NCBI RefSeq assembly: GCF_013113835.1
Contig: NZ_VTYQ01000007.1
Location: 186,001-250,000, forward strand
Source of the DNA: Vibrio sp. RE88
GTDB lineage: Bacteria > Pseudomonadota > Gammaproteobacteria > Enterobacterales > Vibrionaceae
DNA length: 64,000 nucleotides
Direction of reading: 5' to 3'
The translations under genes were made by a program, and so were the position numbers. Positions 18,267 to 27,881 of the stretch are shown here, piece after piece (position 1 is the stretch's first letter; each line of letters begins with the position of its first letter). Under the pieces are notes generated by a model, which was not told the origin of the DNA, did no database searches, and saw only the letters and a list, made by a program, of their open reading frames with translations.

Positions 18267-18559
18267 AAGAGACCCTTTAATTATTTTGATTGATGTTGTG
18301 CATGCTGAGCAGTCCGAGTTGGCTACCCAATCTATAAATTTGGAGGCGAATAATGACGAAACACACACCTAACCGCAACCCTAGGGCAAAAAACACCATA
18401 TAAATTTATACTTTCAATCAAAAACCAGTGATATCAACCATAACAATATAAATAGACAGTTTAATATCTGGATCAATAAATCAAACAAATGCAACATAGA
18501 TAGAACAAAAGACCATACAAAGATCCAACAATAGACTTAATCACTCAATTAATAACCAC

Positions 18560-19291
18560 ATGCAGAACAAAATGAAAAACACCCAATCGAAGACAAAAGA
18601 CTTTTCATTCAAGCAGTTTAAAATTGCTGGTGGTTACTCGGGTATGCCTGTCAGTACCGACGGCGTCTTACTCGGTGCGTGGTGCGACATTAAACAAGCG
18701 AATACCCTTTTAGATATTGGAACAGGCACAGGTTTGTTGGCTCTAATGTGTGCACAGCGAAACCCTGACTGTGTCATTGACGCGATCGACATTGATCAGC
18801 ACGCGTTGCAGGCCGCGAAAGAAAACTTCACCTCTTCTCCTTGGTCTTCCCGGCTGTCACTACTGGAAGGCGACGTACTCAGCTTTCCATTCGAAACAAG
18901 CTATGACGCTATTGTATGTAATCCACCTTATTTCAATTCAGGGGAGCACGCTCAAAATCAGCAACGAGCTACTGCAAGGCATACCTTAACCTTGAGCCAC
19001 GAAGCTTTGCTTGAACGATGCTTTAAGTTACTGAGCGCTGACGGCCAAGCTTGGTTTGTTCTTCCTGAAGCAGAAGGACGTATGTTTATTTCCTTGGCAG
19101 AAACACTTGGTTGGCACCTAGCTGGTCTATGTGAAGTACAGCCAACAGCCAAGAAACCCGTTAGCCGCTTGCTGATTCAACTTAGCCAACACGCATCAAA
19201 CGCCAAGATAGAAAAGTTGATAATTCAAAAGGATAATGGCTACAGCGATGAATTCGTCGCATTAACTAAAGCGTTTTATTTAAAGATGTAG
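18560..19291 (+). CDS. trmN6: tRNA1(Val) (adenine(37)-N6)-methyltransferase
   Basis: Uses S-adenosylmethionine to methylate A37 of tRNA-Val (YfiC in E. coli). 243 residues. The SAM-binding loop is LLDIGTGTGLLAL and the N6-adenine methylase motif is NPPY (IVCNPPYFNSGEH). The true start could be the second Met four codons on. srmB follows 90 bases downstream on the same strand; in E. coli the two genes are neighbours too, but divergent. Confidence 0.93.
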   Translation: MQNKMKNTQSKTKDFSFKQFKIAGGYSGMPVSTDGVLLGAWCDIKQANTLLDIGTGTGLLALMCAQRNPDCVIDAIDIDQHALQAAKENFTSSPWSSRLSLLEGDVLSFPFETSYDAIVCNPPYFNSGEHAQNQQRATARHTLTLSHEALLERCFKLLSADGQAWFVLPEAEGRMFISLAETLGWHLAGLCEVQPTAKKPVSRLLIQLSQHASNAKIEKLIIQKDNGYSDEFVALTKAFYLKM

Positions 19292-19301
19292 AAATTAAGG
19301 T

Positions 19302-19330
19302 GTGATCCTTATCACCGAACCCTCTATAAT
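19302..19330 (+). promoter_or_regulatory. srmB: Promoter of srmB
   Basis: A perfect -10 TATAAT at 19325-19330 stands 17 bases after a weak -35 (GTGATC). The -35 region forms a small palindrome GTGATCCTTATCAC, which could be an operator. Confidence 0.55.
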
Positions 19331-19381
19331 ACGTCCCCTTAAATTTATCGTTCTCACTTACCAGCTTGTGGAGACACCAGA

Positions 19382-20614
19382 GTGATCAAAAATTTTGCTG
19401 AACTAGAGCTAGATGAAAACCTGCTCGTTGCAATCGAAGAAATGGGTTATACCCGCCCAACCCAGATCCAGGCCGAAGCAATTCCACAAGCTTTGGACGG
19501 CAGGGACATTCTCGCTTCTGCACCAACTGGTACAGGCAAAACCGCCGCTTTTGTTCTGCCAGCTCTACAATACTTGCAAGACTTCCCGCGTCGTAAACCG
19601 GGGCCGGCTCGTGTGCTGATCCTGACTCCTACTCGCGAGTTGGCAATGCAAGTCGCCGATCAAGCTCGAGCTCTCGCAAAAAACACCAATCTGAACATCT
19701 TCACCATCACTGGTGGTGTGCAGTATCAAGAACACGCCGATATTCTCGCTAAGACACAAGATATCGTTGTTGCAACGCCTGGTCGTTTGATGGAATACAT
19801 CGAAGCGGAACGTTTTGACTGCCGTGCCATTGAATGGCTGATCCTTGATGAAGCAGATCGCATGCTCGACATGGGCTTTGGCCCGACAGTTGATCGCCTT
19901 TCTTCTGAATGTCGCTGGCGTAAACAAACGTTGCTTTTCTCTGCAACGCTGGAAGGCAAAGGCGTGGAAGGATTCACCGCGGATCTGCTTAAAGAACCTG
20001 CGGAGATCGACGCTGAACCATCTCGCCGCGAGCGCAAGAAAATTGCCCAGTGGTATCACCGTGCCGATGATATGGCGCATAAGCTGGCGCTATTGAAAAC
20101 GATCATCAACGACCAAGCCGAGCGCTCTATTGTCTTTCTGAAAACTCGTGAACGATTAGCCGAGCTGCGCGTTGAACTGGAAAAAGCGCAAATTCCATGT
20201 GCTTGGATTCAAGGTGAAATGCCGCAAGATCGTCGTAACAATGCCATTGCGCGTTTTCGTGACGGTACAGTAAACGTACTTCTGGCAACAGACGTCGCTG
20301 CCCGTGGTATCGACTTACCAGATGTTAGCCATGTCATTAACTACGACATGCCACGCAGTGCAGATGTGTACCTCCACCGTATCGGCCGTACCGCCCGCGC
20401 AGGTAAAAAAGGCAATGCGATCTCTTTAGTTGAAGCCCATGACCAAACCATGATGGACCGCGTGGCTCGCTACGTAAAAGAAGAGATCAAAGAGCGCTTT
20501 ATTAAAGAGCTTCGACCGAAACACAAAAAGCCAGTGTTTAAGAAGAAGAAAAAAGACGACAAGAAAAAAACAGCTTCTAAAGGCAAAAAGAAAGTCGCGA
20601 AGAAGAAAAAGTAG
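19382..20614 (+). CDS. srmB: ATP-dependent RNA helicase SrmB (DEAD-box)
   Basis: Helps early assembly of the 50S subunit. 410 residues from a GTG start preceded by GGAG. Motifs in order: Q motif (TRPTQIQAEAIP), APTGTGKT, PTRELAMQ, DEAD (LDEADRMLDMGFG), SAT, then the C-terminal lobe with VAARGIDLPDVSHVINYD and HRIGRTARAG. The tail from about residue 378 is almost all Lys and is probably an RNA-binding extension. RhlE is a less likely alternative; the position next to trmN6 supports SrmB. Confidence 0.93.
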   Translation: MIKNFAELELDENLLVAIEEMGYTRPTQIQAEAIPQALDGRDILASAPTGTGKTAAFVLPALQYLQDFPRRKPGPARVLILTPTRELAMQVADQARALAKNTNLNIFTITGGVQYQEHADILAKTQDIVVATPGRLMEYIEAERFDCRAIEWLILDEADRMLDMGFGPTVDRLSSECRWRKQTLLFSATLEGKGVEGFTADLLKEPAEIDAEPSRRERKKIAQWYHRADDMAHKLALLKTIINDQAERSIVFLKTRERLAELRVELEKAQIPCAWIQGEMPQDRRNNAIARFRDGTVNVLLATDVAARGIDLPDVSHVINYDMPRSADVYLHRIGRTARAGKKGNAISLVEAHDQTMMDRVARYVKEEIKERFIKELRPKHKKPVFKKKKKDDKKKTASKGKKKVAKKKK

Positions 20615-20634
20615 TGACAAGCTAACGATGTTGG

Positions 20635-20665
20635 AAGGGTTGATGTGAAAGCATCAACCCTTTTT
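20635..20665 (+). terminator. Terminator of srmB
   Basis: Stem AAGGGTTGATG/CATCAACCCTT with a six-base loop, running straight into a T-run. Confidence 0.9.
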
Positions 20666-20710
20666 AGTTTCAATCGGCTAAAAGAGCATCCTCATTACTA
20701 AAAACAAAAA

Positions 20711-20740
20711 TACCGCCTTAGATAAAGGCGGTATTTTTTT
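20711..20740. terminator. Second, bidirectional terminator between srmB and prfC
   Basis: Nine-base-pair stem TACCGCCTT/AAGGCGGTA with a five-base loop, T-run on the plus strand and A-rich flank on the other side. It can also end prfC transcription. Confidence 0.88.
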
Positions 20741-20761
20741 AATAAAAGTTCTCGAAAGATC

Positions 20762-20882
20762 TTCTAAGTAGTTGGGGGAAGAACAAGGCAACAAGCAAAT
20801 TCATTCCCATGAGCATAGCTAACTATGTGATTGGGGTGAATTTGTGCAGTTAACGCAGTGCTCCCCCCAAATACGACGAAGA
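20762..20882. repeat. ERIC-like palindromic repeat
   Basis: About 120 bases forming an imperfect palindrome (arms 20772-20870, TTGGGGG...CCCCCCAA, centre CATAGCTAACTATG). The order and wording of its segments (TTCTAAGTAG, AAGGCAACAAGC, CCCATGAGC, GTGATTGGGGTGAA, GCAGTTAACGCAG, GACGAAGATTA) parallel the enterobacterial repetitive intergenic consensus, which also occurs in Vibrio. Its end runs into the prfC stop codon. I see no second copy in the window. Confidence 0.75.
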
Positions 20883-22472
20883 TTAGTGTTCGCGAGTAGC
20901 TCGGAACTCCACATCTGGAAAACGCTCTTTCGCCAGATTTAAGTTAACCATAGTTGGCGCAATGTACGTCAGGTTATCGCCACCATCTAGGGCTAGGTTG
21001 GTTTGGTTCTTACGCTGGAACTCATCCAGTTTCTTACCATCTTCACATTCCACCCAACGTGCGGTTGCAACGTTAACGCTCTCATAAATCGCTTCAACGT
21101 TGTACTCGGCTTTTAAACGCGCAACGACGACGTCAAACTGAAGCACACCTACCGCACCAACAATTAGGTCATTGTTTTGTAGTGGGCGGAATACCTGTAC
21201 AGCCCCTTCTTCAGACAGCTGTACCAGACCTTTAAGCAACTGCTTTTGCTTCAATGGATCTCTTAGACGAATACGACGGAATAGCTCAGGCGCAAAGTTT
21301 GGAATACCTGCAAATTTCAGTGCTTCACCTTGAGTGAAGGTGTCACCAATCTGAATGGTGCCGTGGTTATGTAAGCCAATGATATCGCCCGCGTAAGCGT
21401 TTTCAGCACGAGAGCGGTCACCAGCCATAAAGGTTACCGCATCAGAGATATTGATCTGCTTGCCAAGGCGCACGTGGTTCATCTTCATACCCTGTGTGTA
21501 GGTACCAGATACAATACGCATGAAAGCAATACGGTCACGGTGTTTTGGATCCATGTTGGCCTGAATCTTAAATACGAAGCCAGAGAATTTCTCTTCATTC
21601 GCTTCAACTTGACGCTCATTTGCTTGACGCGGCATTGGCGCAGGCGCCCATTCCGTCAAACCGTCCAACATATGGTCAACACCAAAGTTACCCAGTGCGG
21701 TACCAAAGTATACTGGTGTCAGTTCACCAGCAAGGAACAACTCCTGATCAAACTCAGGACATGCACCAATTACAAGCTCTAGCTCTTCACGTAGCTGCTC
21801 CGCTAGCTCAGCACCAACAGCCTCATCAAGCTCAGGGTTATCTAGCCCCTTAACTACCAGCTTATCCTGGATTGTGTGGCCTTGACCTGTCGAATAGAGA
21901 ATCGTTTCATCGCGATGGATGTGGTATACGCCTTTAAACTCTTTACCACAACCGATAGGCCAAGTAATCGGCGCGCAGGAAATGTTTAGCTCACTTTCAA
22001 CTTCGTCCAATAACTCCATTGGGTCACGGATATCACGGTCAAGTTTGTTCATGAAGGTGACGATCGGCGTATCACGCAGACGGGTAACTTCCATCAGCTT
22101 ACGTGTACGATCCTCAACACCTTTCGCGGCATCAATCACCATAAGGCAAGAGTCTACCGCCGTCAGAGTACGATAAGTATCTTCCGAGAAGTCTTCGTGT
22201 CCTGGTGTATCCAGCAGGTTAACTAGGCACTCGTTGTATGGAAACTGCATTACCGAGGTGGTTACCGAGATACCACGCTCTTTTTCCATTTCCATCCAGT
22301 CAGATTTTGCGTGCTGCGCAGAGCCACGACCTTTTACTGTACCGGCGGTTTGAATAGCGCGTCCAAAAAGTAATACTTTTTCAGTAATGGTGGTCTTACC
22401 CGCATCCGGGTGCGAGATGATAGCGAACGTTCTGCGCTTAGAAACTTCGCCCATAAATGCTGTATTTGACAT
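20883..22472 (-). CDS. prfC: Peptide chain release factor 3
   Basis: GTPase that recycles RF1 and RF2 after peptide release. The ATG at 22472 (MSNTAFMGEVSKRRTFAIISHPDAGKTT) is preferred over an in-frame TTG one codon earlier, giving 529 residues. GTP motifs: SHPDAGKTT, RGISVTTS (switch I), DTPGHEDF and MNKLDRD. The C-terminal domains are complete. In E. coli prfC lies near holD-rimI; here those genes are 2.3 kb away with a GGDEF-EAL gene between. Confidence 0.97.
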   Translation of the reverse strand: MSNTAFMGEVSKRRTFAIISHPDAGKTTITEKVLLFGRAIQTAGTVKGRGSAQHAKSDWMEMEKERGISVTTSVMQFPYNECLVNLLDTPGHEDFSEDTYRTLTAVDSCLMVIDAAKGVEDRTRKLMEVTRLRDTPIVTFMNKLDRDIRDPMELLDEVESELNISCAPITWPIGCGKEFKGVYHIHRDETILYSTGQGHTIQDKLVVKGLDNPELDEAVGAELAEQLREELELVIGACPEFDQELFLAGELTPVYFGTALGNFGVDHMLDGLTEWAPAPMPRQANERQVEANEEKFSGFVFKIQANMDPKHRDRIAFMRIVSGTYTQGMKMNHVRLGKQINISDAVTFMAGDRSRAENAYAGDIIGLHNHGTIQIGDTFTQGEALKFAGIPNFAPELFRRIRLRDPLKQKQLLKGLVQLSEEGAVQVFRPLQNNDLIVGAVGVLQFDVVVARLKAEYNVEAIYESVNVATARWVECEDGKKLDEFQRKNQTNLALDGGDNLTYIAPTMVNLNLAKERFPDVEFRATREH

Positions 22473-22694
22473 CAAAGGATCTTCTTCGGTCTGAACGCCA
22501 GATTGTAGCCAAAATTGGTCATGGCCTATAAGCTGGCAGATTGATTCGGTTTTGCGCGGTATTCTCCCTTATATTGCTCTTTGGAGCAACAGAGGCAAAT
22601 AAAACCTCAACAATTCACATCCAAACAAGATACAAATTAAAATATCAATAAATTTGGGCTATAACTAAAGGAGTAGAAGGAACCATATAAAATT

Positions 22695-24746
22695 ATGCCT
22701 GCGAGCAAGAAAATAAATTCATTAGCATTCCGACAAGCGAAAACTGTTTTTTTAGTATCCGTGATACTAGGGATAATTTTCAGCTTGTATCAAATTTTGG
22801 TGGATCTTCATCAGGAGCAAAAGCGGATTGAAGAACACTACCAATTTAAGTTGCTACAAAATTATTCCAATGCCAGTCAGGCAGCCTATCACCTGAATCA
22901 GCTACTCGCTGAGCAGGTCGCATCCAGCCTGATGATGGATGGGGCTATCTATCAGGTTTCGATCGTTGATGACTTTGGAGACACCCTGACCGAGCGGGAG
23001 AGAGGTGTGTCGCTTGAAAGTTCGTTTACGGAGGCGTTGTCACGCTACCTGACGCCAACCACCCCCGTGTATAAAACCGAATTACATCAACCCAATTCCC
23101 ACGTTGTCGTCGGGACACTGAGCTTCTCGGTCAATGGCGCCAATATCGCCAAGGACTTTATCGCCAAGACCAGTCAGATACTCCTGTTTGACCTGTTCCG
23201 AAATATCTTGCTGACGACGATCTTATTGCTGTTCTTCTACCAGAAGCTCTCGAAGCCACTGGTGACGTTGATTGACTGGGTTCGCTCACTACAAGATAAA
23301 AAAGCCGAAGTTCCGATGCCGAATTTGTACCGAGATGATGAACTCGGACACTTGGCGAAAACCTTCCATAATTTATGGAAAGACAGAGAAGCGGCAGAAG
23401 CAAAACTGAATCAATTGGCTTATTACGATTCGCTCACAGGCTTAGCCAACCGTAGTTTACTGCTGCAAATGCTAGAAGAAGCGATCGATAATGCCAACAA
23501 GACCAATACATCTGGTGTGCTTTTCTACCTCGATTTAGACCGTTTTAAAACGATTAACGATTCGTTGGGCCACACGATTGGCGATCATCTGATAAAAGCG
23601 ATTTCTAAACGCATTGAGGCGTGGCTAATTGATGATTACACAGCGGCTCGCATCGGTGGTGATGAGTTTGCCATCTTGATGCCTTCGATCTCTGCGGATA
23701 AAGCTCATGAGACCGCTCAACAGCTTCTGGCTTTGATCTCTAACCCTTACTCCATTGATGATCACTTGCTGTACTGCACAACCAGTGTTGGTATCTCGGT
23801 ATTCCCATCCGTGAACAGCACCAACATTGATGTGCTGCGTCAGGCGGACACGGCGTTGTATCGCGCTAAGGTGGCAGGCAGAAACAAATACATGTTTTAT
23901 GAGCCTGAAATGCAGGCGCAGGTTGAGTCTTTCCTAGAGATAGAGAAAGGCTTGCATGAAGCACTCAATAAAGGTCAATTAGAGCTCTATTACCAGCCTC
24001 AGGTTAATGGCGCACAACAAATCGTTGGCGTTGAAGCATTGATCCGCTGGAACCATCCAGAGAAAGGCGTTTTACCTCCCGGCGTATTTATGCCAATTGC
24101 TGAAGAAACCGGACAGATCTTACAAATTGGTAACTGGATCATCGAGCAGGCCTGCTACCAATACTCACGCTGGCGCAAACAAGGCGTGCTTCCTGATACC
24201 TTCCGCCGCTTGGCCATCAACATCAGTCCGCTGCAATTCTCGCAGAACAGCTTCGTGGAACACATTCACGATGTCCTCGCTCAGGCAGACATTGACGGAG
24301 AACACATTGAACTGGAGATTACCGAGAATTTACTTTTAGAAAACGTAGAAAGTGCGATTCAGAGAATGAGTGAGCTTAAGCAGCACAACCTCAAAATCTC
24401 AATTGATGATTTTGGTACTGGTTATTCTTCACTTAGGTATCTAAAACACCTAGCAGTCGATGTACTTAAAATTGACCGCTCATTTGTCACCCAACTTCAT
24501 TTGGATGAGAGTGACCAAGCGATCGTCGATACCATTATCATGACCGCACAACGGCTCAATCTGGAAGTCATAGCGGAAGGTGTGGAAGATGCGAACGAAT
24601 TGAATACACTCAAACAACTCGGTTGTGATCAGTTCCAAGGCTATCTGTTCGACAAACCTTTGCCTGCTTCCGAATTGATTTCACGTTTTGAAGCAAATTT
24701 CTATCCGGTAGAAGGGTCTCCTACCATCAAAGCGGTACAGAAATAA
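22695..24746 (+). CDS. Membrane-bound GGDEF-EAL cyclic-di-GMP protein
   Basis: 683 residues. Two membrane helices (about 16-36 and 162-184) enclose a periplasmic sensor region of about 125 residues with no recognised fold. A HAMP-like linker (about 185-235) and a GGDEF domain (about 240-405; GGDEF intact, no RxxD inhibitory site) follow. The EAL domain (about 412-665) keeps EALIRWNHP, INISPLQF, EITENLL, DDFGTGYSSL, LKIDRS, IAEGVE and QGYLF. All phosphodiesterase residues are present, so net c-di-GMP breakdown is the safer guess; bifunctionality cannot be excluded. rimI ends two bases from its stop on the other strand. Confidence 0.88.
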   Translation: MPASKKINSLAFRQAKTVFLVSVILGIIFSLYQILVDLHQEQKRIEEHYQFKLLQNYSNASQAAYHLNQLLAEQVASSLMMDGAIYQVSIVDDFGDTLTERERGVSLESSFTEALSRYLTPTTPVYKTELHQPNSHVVVGTLSFSVNGANIAKDFIAKTSQILLFDLFRNILLTTILLLFFYQKLSKPLVTLIDWVRSLQDKKAEVPMPNLYRDDELGHLAKTFHNLWKDREAAEAKLNQLAYYDSLTGLANRSLLLQMLEEAIDNANKTNTSGVLFYLDLDRFKTINDSLGHTIGDHLIKAISKRIEAWLIDDYTAARIGGDEFAILMPSISADKAHETAQQLLALISNPYSIDDHLLYCTTSVGISVFPSVNSTNIDVLRQADTALYRAKVAGRNKYMFYEPEMQAQVESFLEIEKGLHEALNKGQLELYYQPQVNGAQQIVGVEALIRWNHPEKGVLPPGVFMPIAEETGQILQIGNWIIEQACYQYSRWRKQGVLPDTFRRLAINISPLQFSQNSFVEHIHDVLAQADIDGEHIELEITENLLLENVESAIQRMSELKQHNLKISIDDFGTGYSSLRYLKHLAVDVLKIDRSFVTQLHLDESDQAIVDTIIMTAQRLNLEVIAEGVEDANELNTLKQLGCDQFQGYLFDKPLPASELISRFEANFYPVEGSPTIKAVQK

Positions 24747-24747
24747 T

Positions 24748-25188
24748 CTAGAAGAAGATGTAACTCATGATAATGGCATCTTCTTTTCCGGTCGCCGTTG
24801 GGTAGTAGTTAACACGGCGATCAACCTCATTAAAACCTACCGCCTCATACAAGTTAGCCGCGCGAGTATTACTTTCCCTCACCTCTAACCACGCGCTTTC
24901 CGCTTTTAACTGTTCACACATAGTTAAAAACGACTCAATCAGTTGTTTGCCGTACCCTCTACCTTGCTGAGCGGGGTCGACGGCAATGTTCAGAAGAGTC
25001 ACCTCACCCACTATATTCTGAGCATAAAAGTAACCAACCACCTTATCGTCATCCATCAACACATGATGGCACGCCCCTCTGCTTGTCACATCGCGAATCA
25101 TCGTTTCTGACCAAGGGTGGGTATGAGCCTGAATTTCTATTGAATACACCGAATCTAGGTGTGCGTTTGCTAAAGGAAGTAATGTCAT
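24748..25188 (-). CDS. rimI: Ribosomal protein S18-alanine N-acetyltransferase
   Basis: GNAT enzyme that acetylates the N-terminal alanine of ribosomal protein S18. 146 residues. The acetyl-CoA binding stretch is LNIAVDPAQQGRGYGKQLIES, followed by WLEVRESNTRAANLYEAVGF. It begins one base after the holD stop codon, as in the conserved holD-rimI pair. Its stop lies two bases from the end of the converging GGDEF-EAL gene, with no terminator visible between them. Confidence 0.95.
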   Translation of the reverse strand: MTLLPLANAHLDSVYSIEIQAHTHPWSETMIRDVTSRGACHHVLMDDDKVVGYFYAQNIVGEVTLLNIAVDPAQQGRGYGKQLIESFLTMCEQLKAESAWLEVRESNTRAANLYEAVGFNEVDRRVNYYPTATGKEDAIIMSYIFF

Positions 25189-25189
25189 A

Positions 25190-25588
25190 CTATTTTAAAG
25201 CTTGGATTTGCTGCCAAAGCGCGCGTTTGTGTTGCTGATTGCCGTCAATTTCACTTAGGCTTGGAGATTGAAGCGTTTTGAGACCAAGATCCATCTGGGC
25301 TTCACTGCCTGCAAACCAGATCCAGTCAACCTTAGTAGCGCTGAGTAAAACCAGATGTTCAGGGGCTAGATAACGAGTTTGATCCAACGTCAAATTGATC
25401 GTTTTTAAGATGTTCTCAAACAAAGTCGCAGTCACACCTGACGGTTTTTGAGGCGAAACCAAGAGCATTTTGCAGTCATCAGGCAAACGAATACCTTCAG
25501 CACTGTAGCCTTGCAATCTCTCTGGGTGAGTCAGCTCATAGGCTTGAATCCCCATTTCGTGTAAGTATGTAAGCTCTCGAGTCGACAT
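25190..25588 (-). CDS. holD: DNA polymerase III psi subunit
   Basis: Small subunit that links the clamp loader (via chi) to SSB. The ATG at 25588 (MSTRELTYLHEMGIQAYEL, 132 residues) fits the family start best. Another ATG directly precedes it, and ATG 25624 or GTG 25642 are also in frame; no start has a strong ribosome site. Seen: LPDDCKMLLVS, then LAPEHLVLL and the C-terminal KRALWQQI typical of psi. It lies 86 bases after glmM and directly before rimI. Confidence 0.85.
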   Translation of the reverse strand: MSTRELTYLHEMGIQAYELTHPERLQGYSAEGIRLPDDCKMLLVSPQKPSGVTATLFENILKTINLTLDQTRYLAPEHLVLLSATKVDWIWFAGSEAQMDLGLKTLQSPSLSEIDGNQQHKRALWQQIQALK

Positions 25589-25674
25589 CATTGGCAAATC
25601 GCTAGAATAAAAAAACGGTGCCATGCTATCACAAGCAGGCACCGCTATTATATGACTAAACGAAATGAAAGGCC

Positions 25675-27015
25675 CTAGAAGCTAGCTTTCACTGCGTCTG
25701 CAATTTTTAATGCTGATGATTTTACAAGCTCAGCGTCTTCACCTTCCACCATGACGCGGATTAGCGGTTCAGTACCTGATTTACGTAGTAGCACTCGACC
25801 TTTATCACCAAGTTCCGCTTCAACGGCAACGACAGAGGCTTTTACCGCTTCAGCTTCTAGTGGATTAGAATCCCCAGAAAAACGGACATTCTCCAGCACT
25901 TGAGGGTATAACGTCATACCTTGAGAGAGTTCATTCAGGGACATATCACTGCCAACCACTGAAGCTAAAACTTGCAGCGCTGCCACAATAGCATCTCCGG
26001 TCGTCACCTTATCAAGTAAGATCACATGGCCTGAATTTTCCGCACCGATCTTCCAGCCTTTTTCAAGCAGTTGCTCCATCACATAACGGTCACCTACTGC
26101 CGCACGAACAAAGGGTATACCTAATTGCTTGAGGCCATTTTCCATACCCAGGTTCGTCATCAGAGTTCCAACCACACCACCTTTCAGCTCACCGCGACGC
26201 AAGGCATCACGAGCGATGATGTAAGCAATCTGGTCGCCATCGACTTTATTACCAAGGTGATCGACCATAATGATGCGGTCACCATCGCCATCGAATGCCA
26301 GACCAAGATGAGCTTGCTCTTCCACGACTCGTTGCTGTAGCGCTTTAACATCCGTCGCACCCACTTCGTGGTTAATATTCGTGCCGTTAGGTTCAATACC
26401 CATAGCAATAACATCCGCGCCTAGCTCGCTAAAAACAGCTGGAGCAATGTGGTAAGTCGCTCCATGCGCACAGTCCACCACAATTTTCAATCCAGCAAGG
26501 CTCAACTCAGAAGGATATGTGCTTTTACAAAACTCGATGTAACGACCAGCAGCATCATCAAGACGACTGGCTTTGCCCAACAATGAAGACTCGACACATT
26601 CAATGTCTTTATCAAGTTCCGCTTCAATCGCGAGTTCGATATCGTCAGGAAGCTTAGTACCTTCCGAAGAAAAGAACTTAATGCCGTTATCGTAGTAAGG
26701 GTTATGAGAAGCCGAAATCACAATGCCAGCTTCTGCGCGGAATGTCTGGGTCAGGTAAGCCACTGCTGGTGTTGGCATTGGACCAGTAAAGGTAGCTTTC
26801 AAGCCAGCGGCAGCAAGGCCTGCCTCAAGTGCAGACTCCAGCATGTAGCCAGAAATACGGGTATCTTTACCGATAATTACTTTTTTGGTGCCCTGCTTTG
26901 CCAGAACACGTCCTGCTGCCCAACCAAGCTTAAGTACAAAATCAGGTGTAATTGGGTACTGACCCACTTTTCCTCGTACACCGTCGGTACCAAAATAACG
27001 TCTTTTATCAGACAT
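25675..27015 (-). CDS. glmM: Phosphoglucosamine mutase
   Basis: Converts glucosamine-6-phosphate to glucosamine-1-phosphate for UDP-GlcNAc, the precursor of peptidoglycan and LPS. 446 residues. The phosphorylated serine is Ser103 in SASHNP, the metal loop is DGDGDR, the sugar loop is GAENSGH, and the C-terminal phosphate site is RKSGTEPLIRVM. It follows folP by 26 bases, as in E. coli, but secG, its usual downstream partner, is absent. Confidence 0.98.
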   Translation of the reverse strand: MSDKRRYFGTDGVRGKVGQYPITPDFVLKLGWAAGRVLAKQGTKKVIIGKDTRISGYMLESALEAGLAAAGLKATFTGPMPTPAVAYLTQTFRAEAGIVISASHNPYYDNGIKFFSSEGTKLPDDIELAIEAELDKDIECVESSLLGKASRLDDAAGRYIEFCKSTYPSELSLAGLKIVVDCAHGATYHIAPAVFSELGADVIAMGIEPNGTNINHEVGATDVKALQQRVVEEQAHLGLAFDGDGDRIIMVDHLGNKVDGDQIAYIIARDALRRGELKGGVVGTLMTNLGMENGLKQLGIPFVRAAVGDRYVMEQLLEKGWKIGAENSGHVILLDKVTTGDAIVAALQVLASVVGSDMSLNELSQGMTLYPQVLENVRFSGDSNPLEAEAVKASVVAVEAELGDKGRVLLRKSGTEPLIRVMVEGEDAELVKSSALKIADAVKASF

Positions 27016-27041
27016 AATTATTCCTTTTTATAATCTATTTC

Positions 27042-27872
27042 TCAGTGGTTACTTTGCACCATAGAGACAATCTTTACAGCATCAAGCGTTTGTTCAAAGT
27101 CGTGAACTCGGATGATCTGAGCACCTTTCATTGCAGCAATTGTCGCGCAGCTGACACTAGCGGCAACACACTCGGCAGGCGCTTTATCCAGCAACTTAAA
27201 CAACATCGATTTACGAGACATACCAGCCAGAAGCGGTAAACCAAATTGATGAAATTGCTCAAGGTGAGCCAACATGTGATAGTTGTGCTCAAGCGTTTTT
27301 CCAAAACCAAAGCCCGGGTCAAGGATCAACTGACTCTTTTTCATCCCTTTGGCTTCACATGCTTGTACTCTTTCTTGCAGGAATTCACCGACTTCTTTAA
27401 GTAAATCGTCGTAATGAGGATTTGCCTGCATGGTTCTTGGCTGTCCTTGCATGTGCATCAGACACACCGGCAACCCCGATTCTGCAGCAACCTCAAGCGC
27501 ACCTGGCTCTTGCAGTGCCCGAACATCATTAATAATGTCCGCACCCGCTTCAACGGCCTGACGCATGACTTCGGCTTTGCTGGTGTCAATTGAAATCCAT
27601 ACGTCAAAGCGTTCACGAATCGCTTTGATCACCGGAATCACCCGACTAAGCTCTTCTTCCAAAGCCACATCAGGTGCACCAGGGCGAGTCGACTCGCCGC
27701 CGATGTCGATAATACTAACGCCTGCGTTAATCATCTTTTCTACCTGAATCATCGCATTCTCTAGTGAATTGTATTTTCCACCATCAGAGAACGAGTCAGG
27801 CGTGACGTTGAGAATACCCATAACTTGAGGCGTTGATAAGTCGAGGGATTTATTATTTGCTGTAATAATCAT
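27042..27872 (-). CDS. folP: Dihydropteroate synthase
   Basis: Joins para-aminobenzoate to the pterin in folate synthesis; the sulfonamide target. 276 residues, with signatures MGILNVTPDSFSDGG, DIGGESTRPGA, DPGFGFGK and GMSRKSM. It lies between ftsH and glmM as in E. coli. Oddly, the start codon follows a terminator hairpin by about a dozen T-rich bases and has no normal Shine-Dalgarno sequence; see findings. Confidence 0.97.
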   Translation of the reverse strand: MIITANNKSLDLSTPQVMGILNVTPDSFSDGGKYNSLENAMIQVEKMINAGVSIIDIGGESTRPGAPDVALEEELSRVIPVIKAIRERFDVWISIDTSKAEVMRQAVEAGADIINDVRALQEPGALEVAAESGLPVCLMHMQGQPRTMQANPHYDDLLKEVGEFLQERVQACEAKGMKKSQLILDPGFGFGKTLEHNYHMLAHLEQFHQFGLPLLAGMSRKSMLFKLLDKAPAECVAASVSCATIAAMKGAQIIRVHDFEQTLDAVKIVSMVQSNH

Positions 27873-27881
27873 AAAAAATAC

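Noticed and set aside
18267..18559. AT-rich stretch between brnQ and trmN6 as a possible small gene or foreign insert
   Set aside because: No frame with a ribosome site and no repeats or boundaries; it reads as an ordinary divergent promoter region.
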